Shown here: positions 1 to 4,617 of the stretch, in pieces
Layout of the letters: each line of letters begins with the position of its first letter
Numbering within the stretch: the first letter of the stretch is position 1
From: Streptomyces violaceus
GTDB taxonomy: Bacteria; Actinomycetota; Actinomycetes; Streptomycetales; Streptomycetaceae
Direction of reading: 5' to 3'
Length of the DNA: 5,491 nt
Assembly: GCA_000715635.1 (NCBI GenBank)
Contig: KL569149.1
Coordinates: forward strand, 10,495-15,985
Program-made: the position numbers and the translations under genes
Notes under the pieces: generated by a model
Databases searched by the model: none
Told to the model about the DNA's origin: nothing
What the model saw: only the letters and a program-made list of their open reading frames with translations

Positions 1-152
1 TGCCCGGCCGCCTCGATCGCGCCCTCGACGTCCTCGGGGTCGAAGCCCTCCTCCGCGGCGAGCTCCATGAACTCCGCGTACTCGGCGTCGCCGAGCGCCC
101 CGTGGTCGTGCTCGTGCGGGGCCGAGCCGTCGGGCTGGATGTGGTCGTTCAT
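1..152 (-). CDS. der: Ribosome biogenesis GTPase Der (EngA), N-terminal fragment
   Basis: This is the first 50 codons of a gene that continues beyond the left edge. The ATG is at 152-150, preceded by GAGG (166-163 on the minus strand) with a 10-base spacer. The product begins [10 protein letters not shown] and continues with an acidic stretch ([19 protein letters not shown]) that ends in a Glu/Asp-rich helix. This His/Asp/Glu-rich tail before the first GTPase domain is what I recall from streptomycete Der proteins. The P-loop and second G domain lie outside the window, so the call rests on this N-terminal tail plus the gene order aroH-tyrA-cmk-plsC-der, which is typical of Streptomyces. Der is a two-GTPase-domain protein that acts in the cytoplasm in maturation of the 50S ribosomal subunit. 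An out-of-frame ATG lies 23 bases upstream (175). I am confident of the reading frame and fairly confident of the identity. Confidence 0.85.
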   Translation of the reverse strand, partial: MNDHIQPDGSAPHEHDHGALGDAEYAEFMELAAEEGFDPEDVEGAIEAAG

Positions 153-232
153 GAAGTCCGTACCTCGTCGTTCATCTTGGTGGTCGGTGGAGTACCCGCT
201 GTCTTCCGGGCTGATCCACTACTCAGTGTTGC
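153..232 (-). other. plsC-der intergenic leader with short uORF and small hairpins
   Basis: The sequence between the plsC stop and the der start holds two things. First, an eight-codon open frame (ATG at 175, peptide MNDEVRTS) ends in a TGA whose bases overlap the der ATG (ATGA at 152-149). It starts with the same nine bases, ATGAACGAC, as der itself and has no recognisable Shine-Dalgarno. Second, two alternative stems enclose the same inner CCCG/CGGG pair (195-198 with 207-210): GTGGA/TCCAC (187-191 with 215-219) and GAGTA/TACTC (190-194 with 220-224). The two outer stems share bases and cannot form together. These facts are seen in the sequence; a regulatory role is inference, and the stems are short enough to be chance in GC-rich DNA. 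Confidence 0.25.
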
Positions 233-880
233 CTAGCGCCTGGTGAGGCGCCTGGCGTTTTCCAGGTGGGCGGCGAGCTGCTTCTGGATGCGGCCGGTGG
301 CCTCGTCCAGCGCCTTGCGCGTACGGCGCCCGCTGCCGTCGCCCGCGTCGAAGGGCTCGCCGAAGACGACGTCGACGCGCGAGCGCAGCGGAGGCAGCCC
401 CTTTATCAACCGTCCGCGCTTCTCGGTGCTTCCCAGCACGGCGACCGGCACGATCGGGGCGCCGCCGCGCACCGCGAAGTACGCGAGCCCGGCGCGCAGC
501 GAGGCGAAGTCGCCCTCGCCCCGGGTGCCCTCGGGGAAGATGCCGAGCACGCCGCCGTTCTCCAGGATGCCGAGCGCCCGGGTGATCGCCGTGCGGTCGG
601 TGGTGTCGCGGTCCACCTTCACCTGCCCGATGCCGAGCAGGAAGGGGTCCAGCGGGCCGATGAACGCTTCCTTCTTGATCAGGAAGTGCGTCGGCCGGGG
701 CGCCACGCCCATGACCATCGGACCGTCGATGTTGTGGGAGTGGTTGACGGCGAGGATCACCGGGCCGTTCGCGGGCACGCGCCAGGCGCCGAGCACGCGC
801 GGCTTCCACAGTCCGTACATCAGGCCGACGCCGATGCGCCGCCCGACCTCGGCACCCCGTACCGAAGGCAGCTCGGTCAC
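233..880 (-). CDS. plsC: 1-acyl-sn-glycerol-3-phosphate acyltransferase (PlsC/LPLAT family)
   Basis: The product is a 215-residue lysophospholipid acyltransferase, predicted to transfer a fatty acyl group to lysophosphatidic acid at the cytoplasmic membrane to make phosphatidic acid. All four acyltransferase blocks are visible: block I NHSHNID (His47 and Asp52 form the HX4D catalytic pair), block II KVDRD (about 88-92), block III FPEGTRG (about 115-121) and block IV IVPVAV (about 143-148). The first residues have no clear long transmembrane helix, only a moderately hydrophobic stretch near 15-35. I chose the GTG at 880-878 because it overlaps the cmk stop as GTGA, implying translational coupling. 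A longer frame to 919 exists but would extend well into cmk and adds a charged, uninformative tail. The C-terminus is Arg/Lys/Gln-rich. The family call is strong; the exact acyl acceptor is not shown by sequence and other LPLAT substrates remain possible. Confidence 0.92.
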   Translation of the reverse strand: MTELPSVRGAEVGRRIGVGLMYGLWKPRVLGAWRVPANGPVILAVNHSHNIDGPMVMGVAPRPTHFLIKKEAFIGPLDPFLLGIGQVKVDRDTTDRTAITRALGILENGGVLGIFPEGTRGEGDFASLRAGLAYFAVRGGAPIVPVAVLGSTEKRGRLIKGLPPLRSRVDVVFGEPFDAGDGSGRRTRKALDEATGRIQKQLAAHLENARRLTRR

Positions 881-1557
881 TTCCCGGCCCGCTTCTCCTC
901 GACGAGGGTGACGACACACTCGATGACCTGGGCCAGCGTGAGTTCGGTGGTGTCCACCTCGACCGCGTCGCCGGCCCTGGCGAGCGGCGAGGTCTTGCGG
1001 CTGGAGTCGGCCGCGTCCCGCTTGATCAGGGCCTCGCGGGTGGAGTGGACGTCGGAGCCCTTCAGCTCGCCGCTGCGGCGGGCGGCACGCGCCTCCGGGG
1101 AGGCGGTGAGGAAGATCTTCAGGTCGGCGTCCGGCAGCACGGTCGTGCCGATGTCACGGCCCTCGACCACGATGCCCTGCTCCGCGGAGGCGGCGATCGA
1201 GCGCTGCAGTTCGGTGATCCGGGCCCGCACCTCGGACACCGCGCTGACCGCGCTGACCTTGGAGGTGACCTCCTGGGTGCGGATCGGGCCGGCCACGTCG
1301 ACGCCGTCGACGGTGATGGTCGGGCCCTGCGGGTCGGTGCCCGAGACGATCTCCGGCTTGCCGGCCGCGGCGGCGATCTCGGCGGGGTCGTCGATGTCGA
1401 TGCCGTTGCTCACCATCCACCAGGTGATCGCCCGGTACTGGGCGCCGGTGTCCAGGTAGCTCAGCCCGAGCTGCGCCGCCACGGCCTTCGAGGTGCTCGA
1501 CTTGCCCGTGCCGGACGGGCCGTCGATGGCGACAATCACGGGCGTGGGGCTTTCCAC
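877..1557 (-). CDS. cmk: Cytidylate kinase
   Basis: The product is a 226-residue (d)CMP kinase that phosphorylates CMP and dCMP with ATP in the cytoplasm, recycling CMP from phospholipid and RNA turnover. Visible features are the P-loop GPSGTGKSS (about 13-21), the DTGAQYRA segment (36-43), the CMP-specific insert region (about 60-105), EGRDIGT (132-138), the LID region ASPEARAARR (about 152-161) and the RDAADSSRKTSPL motif (about 180-192). Length is normal for the family. I chose the GTG at 1557-1555 because a strong Shine-Dalgarno AGGAAGG (1572-1566 on the minus strand) sits 8 bases upstream and the protein then starts just before the first beta strand (VIVAIDGP). A longer frame to 1614 would add 19 unconserved residues. 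The stop overlaps the plsC start by 4 bp, so the two are probably one translational unit. Confidence 0.97.
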   Translation of the reverse strand: MESPTPVIVAIDGPSGTGKSSTSKAVAAQLGLSYLDTGAQYRAITWWMVSNGIDIDDPAEIAAAAGKPEIVSGTDPQGPTITVDGVDVAGPIRTQEVTSKVSAVSAVSEVRARITELQRSIAASAEQGIVVEGRDIGTTVLPDADLKIFLTASPEARAARRSGELKGSDVHSTREALIKRDAADSSRKTSPLARAGDAVEVDTTELTLAQVIECVVTLVEEKRAGK

Positions 1558-1673
1558 AGTGGAGACCTTCCTGAACCGGGCTGGCGGGGGTGAGGGCGCG
1601 ACTGCCCCGCACAAGGTTACTGGGTGCGGGTCACTCGTCCGGCCGCGCGTCGGTCAGCCTCGTCCAGCATGCA
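1558..1673 (-). promoter_or_regulatory. tyrA-cmk gap, possible internal promoter for cmk-plsC-der
   Basis: This 116-bp gap is the only sizeable break inside the minus-strand block. It contains the cmk Shine-Dalgarno and, upstream, TAACCT on the minus strand (1619-1614), which fits the TANNNT pattern of a housekeeping -10 box. It would place a transcript start about 50 bases before the cmk GTG. No convincing -35 hexamer lies 16-19 bases further upstream (the sequence there is CCGGAC-like). No clear intrinsic terminator for tyrA is seen: there is a GCGGGG/CCCCGC inverted repeat near 1585-1611 but it has a long loop and no T-tract. The promoter is therefore a weak guess. Confidence 0.25.
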
Positions 1674-2759
1674 CTACTGCCGGATCGCCCAGCCCCGCTC
1701 GCGCAGCGCGGCGCTCAGCACGGGTGCCGCCTTCGGCTCCACCATCAGCTGCACCAGACCGGCCTGCTGCCCCGTGGCGTGCTCGATCCGTACGTCCTCG
1801 ATGTTGACGCCGGCCATGCCCGCGTCCGCGAAGATCCGGGCCAGCTGTCCCGGCTGGTCGTCGATGAGCACCGCCACGACCTCGTAGACCCGCGGAGCGG
1901 ACCCGTGCTTGCCGGGGACGCGGACCTGCCCCGCGTTGCCGCGCCGCAGGACGTCCTCGATGCCGGTGCTGCCCTCGCGGCGCTTGTGGTCGTCGGTGGA
2001 CTGCAGGGCACGCAGGGCCCGCACGGTCTCCTCCAGGTCGCCGGCGACGTCCGTGAGCAGGTCGGCGACCGGCCCGGGGTTCGCGGAGAGGATGTCGATC
2101 CACATCCGGGGGTCGGAGGCGGCGATCCGCGTCACGTCCCGGATGCCCTGACCGCACAGCCGTACGGCCGCCTCCTCGGCGTTCTCGAGACGCGCGGCGA
2201 CCAGGCTGGAGACCAGGTGGGGCATGTGGGAGACGAGGGCGACGGCACGGTCGTGGGCGTCGGCGTCCATCACCACGGGCACGGCACGGCAGTGCGAGAC
2301 CAGCTCCAGGGCGAGGTTCAGCACCTCGGTGTCGGTGTCCCGGGTCGGGGTCAGCACCCAGGGCCGGCCCTCGAAGAGGTCCCCGGTCGCGGCCAGCGGG
2401 CCGGACTTCTCCCGGCCCGACATGGGGTGCGTGCCGATGTAGGCGGTCAGGTCGAGGCCGCGTGCCTCCAGCTCGCGGCGCGGCCCGCCCTTGACGCTGG
2501 CGACGTCGAGGTAGCCGCGCGCCGCTCCGCGGAGCATGGCGTCGGCGAGCACGTCCGCCACGTGGGCGGGTGGGGCGGCGACGATCGCGAGGTCGACGGG
2601 CCCGTCCGGCGCCTCGTCCGTGCCGGCGCCGAGCGCGGCCGCCGTACGGGCCTGCTCCGGGTTCGGGTCGGCGAGGTGCACGGTGACGCCCCGCTGGGAC
2701 AGGGCCAGGCCGGCGGACGTACCGATGAGGCCGGTGCCGATGACGAGTGCGGTTCTCAC
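1674..2759 (-). CDS. tyrA: Prephenate dehydrogenase with C-terminal ACT domain
   Basis: The product is a 361-residue TyrA that oxidatively decarboxylates prephenate to 4-hydroxyphenylpyruvate, the committed step toward tyrosine. The N-terminal Rossmann domain shows GTGLIG (8-13), and an acidic residue at the end of beta 2 (Asp31 in HLADPN) suggests preference for NAD+ over NADP+. The prephenate dehydrogenase signature HPMSGREKSG begins at His111, matching the family's active-site His, and SHMPHLV (177-183) supplies the second conserved His pair in the helical dimerisation domain. Residues about 292-361 (VYEVVAVLIDDQPGQLARI onward) form an ACT domain of the kind that binds amino acids, so feedback by tyrosine is plausible but inferred. 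The GTG start at 2759-2757 overlaps the aroH stop as GTGA, and AAGGAC lies 8 bases upstream. The gene stops with TAG at 1676-1674. Chorismate mutase directly upstream supplies its substrate. Confidence 0.96.
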   Translation of the reverse strand: MRTALVIGTGLIGTSAGLALSQRGVTVHLADPNPEQARTAAALGAGTDEAPDGPVDLAIVAAPPAHVADVLADAMLRGAARGYLDVASVKGGPRRELEARGLDLTAYIGTHPMSGREKSGPLAATGDLFEGRPWVLTPTRDTDTEVLNLALELVSHCRAVPVVMDADAHDRAVALVSHMPHLVSSLVAARLENAEEAAVRLCGQGIRDVTRIAASDPRMWIDILSANPGPVADLLTDVAGDLEETVRALRALQSTDDHKRREGSTGIEDVLRRGNAGQVRVPGKHGSAPRVYEVVAVLIDDQPGQLARIFADAGMAGVNIEDVRIEHATGQQAGLVQLMVEPKAAPVLSAALRERGWAIRQ

Positions 2760-3118
2760 TGGGCGATGTCCTTGCGCAGGGCGGCCGCGGCGCCGAGGTA
2801 GACGTGGGCGATGCCGGCCCGGGGCCGGTCCGACTCGATGTGCGCGAGGACCCGGACGACGCGCGGCATGGCGCCCTCGATGTCGAGTTCCTGGGCGCAG
2901 ATCAGCGGTACGTCGACGATGCCGAGCTTGCGGGCGGCGGCCGCCGGGAAATCGCTGTGCAGGTCGGGCGTGGCCGTGAACCAGATGCTGATCAGGTCGT
3001 CGGCCGCGAGTTCATTGCGCTCCAGGATGGCCGTGAGCAGGGCTCCTACCTGCTCGTCCATGTGCCCGGCCTCGTCCCGTTCGAGTTGGACGGCTCCCCG
3101 GACCGCTCGTACCGCCAC
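2756..3118 (-). CDS. aroH: Chorismate mutase, monofunctional AroH type
   Basis: The product is a 120-residue AroH-class chorismate mutase that rearranges chorismate to prephenate, working as a trimer in this family. The residues that form the Bacillus subtilis AroH active site are all present, with a one-residue offset after position 63: Arg7, Phe57, Arg63, Cys74, Glu77, Arg89 and Tyr107. The signature ATPDLHSDFPA (48-59) is intact. The start is GTG at 3118-3116 with a strong Shine-Dalgarno AAGGAG (3131-3126 on the minus strand) 7 bases upstream. The stop overlaps the tyrA start by 4 bp, so mutase and dehydrogenase are probably made in coupled amounts, a separate-gene counterpart of the fused enterobacterial mutase-dehydrogenase. 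It is the first gene of the minus-strand block. Confidence 0.96.
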   Translation of the reverse strand: MAVRAVRGAVQLERDEAGHMDEQVGALLTAILERNELAADDLISIWFTATPDLHSDFPAAAARKLGIVDVPLICAQELDIEGAMPRVVRVLAHIESDRPRAGIAHVYLGAAAALRKDIAQ

Positions 3119-3161
3119 GGCGCTGCTCCTTGCTGACGTGCGTGTCGCTCTACGTCCGTCC

Positions 3162-3167
3162 AGCCTA
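3162..3167 (-). promoter_or_regulatory. Candidate -10 box upstream of aroH
   Basis: TAGGCT on the minus strand fits the TAGRRT-like -10 element of streptomycete housekeeping promoters and would start transcription about 35-40 bases upstream of the aroH GTG, leaving room for the AAGGAG ribosome site. The hexamer 17 bases upstream (GCATCC) does not resemble TTGACA, so the promoter is unproven. A second, weaker possibility further upstream is TTGGCA (3248-3243) with TAGTAA 18 bases later, inside the AT-rich island. Confidence 0.3.
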
Positions 3168-3204
3168 GTCAGCCCGCGCGAACGGGATGCGCGGCGCCCG
3201 CCCG

Positions 3205-3298
3205 ATGAGACACCAGAATTACTACTCTTTGGGTATTTTCAGTGCCAAGATTCAGAAACGTCCATTTTCTTCCTTTTTGGCGCTTTCGGAGTGACGAC
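3205..3298 (+). promoter_or_regulatory. AT-rich divergent intergenic island and 5' leader of the Rieske gene
   Basis: From 3205 to 3290 I count about 35 G/C in 86 bases (41%), against a strongly GC-rich surround. It lies between the divergently read aroH and Rieske genes. On the plus strand TATTTT (3234-3239) could serve as a -10 for the Rieske gene with a leader of about 50 bases, though no good -35 is seen. A pyrimidine-rich run (3261-3278, TTTTCTTCCTTTTT core) precedes the Shine-Dalgarno GGAG at 3288-3291. TTGG and CCAA flank 3229-3248, but too weakly to call an operator. The base composition is a direct observation; the promoter role is inferred. Confidence 0.45.
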
Positions 3299-3739
3299 AT
3301 GACGTACGACACCACTCGCCGGACGGTTCTCCTCGCGACGGGCGCGACAGGCGCGGTGGCGCTGGTCGCGGCCTGCGGCGGGGGCGGCGGCGACAACGGC
3401 TCCACGTCGACGGTCTCCCCCACCGGCAAGGAGACGACGGACGCCCCCGCCGGTCAGGAGCTGGCCTCGACCGACGAGATCCCGGTCGGCGGCGGCAAGA
3501 TCTTCAAGAACGAGGAGGTCGTGGTGACCCAGCCGGAGCAGGGACAGTTCAAGGCCTTCTCGGCGATCTGCACCCACCAGCGCTGCACTGTGGGCTCCGT
3601 CTCCGACGGAACGATCAACTGCCCCTGTCACGGCAGCAAGTTCCGTATCGCCGACGGCGCGGTGGCCCACGGCCCGGCGACGCGGACGCTGCCCGCCGAG
3701 CAGATCACCGTGGAGGGAAACTCCATCCGCCTCACGTGA
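3299..3739 (+). CDS. Tat-exported Rieske [2Fe-2S] lipoprotein
   Basis: The product is a 146-residue extracytoplasmic Rieske protein. The N-terminus has a twin-arginine motif (TRRTVLL, Arg7-Arg8), a hydrophobic Ala/Gly/Val stretch and a lipobox VAAC with Cys26 as the lipidation site. A Gly-rich then Ser/Thr-rich flexible linker (about 27-55) follows. The Rieske fold carries CTHQRC (Cys91, His93, Cys96) and CPCHGS (Cys108, Cys110, His111). By family rule Cys91, His93, Cys108 and His111 bind the cluster and Cys96-Cys110 form the disulfide that marks high-potential Rieske centres. It is therefore probably a membrane-anchored electron carrier on the outer face, folded and loaded with its cluster before Tat export. 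I chose ATG 3299 because GGAG lies 7 bases upstream and the signal peptide then starts normally; a GTG at 3242 would add 19 residues before the Tat motif and has no ribosome site. The partner and pathway are unknown. It is not the cytochrome bc1 subunit QcrA, which is larger with transmembrane helices. Confidence 0.93.
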   Translation: MTYDTTRRTVLLATGATGAVALVAACGGGGGDNGSTSTVSPTGKETTDAPAGQELASTDEIPVGGGKIFKNEEVVVTQPEQGQFKAFSAICTHQRCTVGSVSDGTINCPCHGSKFRIADGAVAHGPATRTLPAEQITVEGNSIRLT

Positions 3740-3761
3740 GAGTCCGCGTACCCTCCCGGGC

Positions 3762-4493
3762 ATGCGGCCCGAGCACCTGATACGCGACCATACGATCTAC
3801 GCCTGCGTGATGGGCTCCCGCGCCTTCGGGCTGGCGACGGACGGCAGCGACACCGACCGCCGTGGCGTGTTCCTGGCCCCCACGCCTCTGTTCTGGCGCC
3901 TCGACAAGCCTCCGACGCACGTCGAGGGCCCGGCCGAGGAGCAGTTCAGCTGGGAGCTGGAGCGCTTCTGCGAGCTGGCCCTGCGCGCCAATCCGAACAT
4001 CCTGGAGTGCCTGCACTCCCCGCTCGTGGAGTACGCCGACGACACGGGCCGCGAACTCCTGGCCCTGCGGGAGGCGTTCCTCTCCCGGCGGGTCCACGAG
4101 ACGTTCACGCGGTACGCGTACGGCCAGCGCCGCAAGCTGGAGACCGATGTCCGTACCCACGGCGCCCCGCGCTGGAAGCACGCGATGCATCTGCTGCGCT
4201 TGCTCATCAGCGCCCGCGATGTGCTGCGCACGGGCACGCTCACGATCGATGTCGGCGACCATCGTGAGGCCCTGCTCGCGGTGAAGCGCGGTGAGGTGCC
4301 CTGGTCCGACGTCGAGTCCTGGATGACCCGCCTGGAGCGGGAGGCCGAGCGGTCCGCCCACCACAGCCCGCTCCCGGCGGAACCGGACAGAGGGCGCGTG
4401 GAGGACTTCCTCGTCCGCGCCCGCCGCGCCTCAGCCCTGCGGGCGAACCCGTACGACGAGGTCGTGCAGGCGTCGTGGACGAGGGGGGCCTGA
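3762..4493 (+). CDS. RlaP/YcgL-type Pol-beta superfamily nucleotidyltransferase
   Basis: The product is a 243-residue predicted nucleotidyltransferase. The core motif MGSRAFGLATDGSDTDRRG (17-35) gives the Pol-beta-fold GS (Gly18-Ser19) followed by the metal-binding pair Asp30 and Asp32. The segment FSWELERFCELALRANPNILECL (62-84) and the helix WKHAMHLLRLL (138-148) match what I know of the RlaP/YcgL family, annotated as a nucleotidyltransferase of RNA-repair pathways. The third catalytic acid is not obvious: Glu59, Glu60 or Glu65 could fill it. The residues from about 205 on are Arg-rich and less conserved. It starts 22 bases after the Rieske stop, so cotranscription is likely, but no good Shine-Dalgarno precedes the ATG at 3762 (only CTCCCGGGC), and no earlier in-frame start exists after the Rieske stop. 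Substrate is unknown; nucleotide addition to RNA ends is the family-based suggestion. A toxin-antitoxin MNT role is less likely, since no HEPN partner is adjacent. Confidence 0.85.
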   Translation: MRPEHLIRDHTIYACVMGSRAFGLATDGSDTDRRGVFLAPTPLFWRLDKPPTHVEGPAEEQFSWELERFCELALRANPNILECLHSPLVEYADDTGRELLALREAFLSRRVHETFTRYAYGQRRKLETDVRTHGAPRWKHAMHLLRLLISARDVLRTGTLTIDVGDHREALLAVKRGEVPWSDVESWMTRLEREAERSAHHSPLPAEPDRGRVEDFLVRARRASALRANPYDEVVQASWTRGA

Positions 4494-4617
4494 GGCAGGG
4501 CTGAGGCCTGGTCCACGTCCGAGTCGCGCGACGGAAAACCGTAGACGGTCGCGAAACACAGGGTGGGGCTGCTCGGCGACCACGGGCGTCAGGTCGAGTC
4601 CAGGGTGTCGATCGTCA
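4494..4617. terminator. Convergent intergenic gap with overlapping small hairpins, possible terminator
   Basis: The gap lies between the 3' ends of the nucleotidyltransferase and the ADP-ribosylglycohydrolase, where a terminator for both is expected. The clearest structure is CGCGAC/GTCGCG (4527-4532 with 4548-4553). Within and around it, ACGG-AAAA-CCGT (4531-4542) and CCGT-AG-ACGG (4539-4548) compete for the same CCGT. A second inverted repeat, GGCCT/AGGCC (4487-4491 with 4504-4508), spans the nucleotidyltransferase stop codon. None is followed by a T-tract, which is common for Streptomyces terminators. No gene is seen in the rest of the gap. Confidence 0.3.

Noticed and set aside
881..919. 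Extended plsC start at 919
   Set aside because: It would overlap cmk by 43 bases and add an unconserved basic tail. The GTG at 880 overlaps the cmk stop as GTGA, the same arrangement as aroH/tyrA.
243..1459. Long plus-strand open frames opposite plsC and cmk (243-911 and 266-1459)
   Set aside because: They are antisense frames kept open by GC-rich codon bias. Their products are Arg/Ala/Gly/His-rich with no family motif, whereas the minus strand carries complete catalytic motifs.
1585..1611. GCGGGG/CCCCGC inverted repeat as a tyrA terminator
   Set aside because: The loop is long, there is no T-tract, and it lies directly upstream of the cmk Shine-Dalgarno; chance in GC-rich DNA is as likely.
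1590..2801. 403-codon plus-strand open frame opposite tyrA
   Set aside because: It has low-complexity Gly/Val/His/Arg composition, no recognisable domain, and fully overlaps tyrA, which has Rossmann, His111 and ACT signatures.
3242..3298. Extended N-terminus of the Rieske protein starting at GTG 3242
   Set aside because: It would place 19 extra residues, including aromatic and charged ones, before the Tat motif, falls in AT-rich leader DNA, and lacks a ribosome site, while ATG 3299 has GGAG at 7-base spacing.
3732..4364. Minus-strand open frame opposite the nucleotidyltransferase
   Set aside because: It has no motif and shadow-type composition, and the plus frame has the GS/DxD nucleotidyltransferase core.
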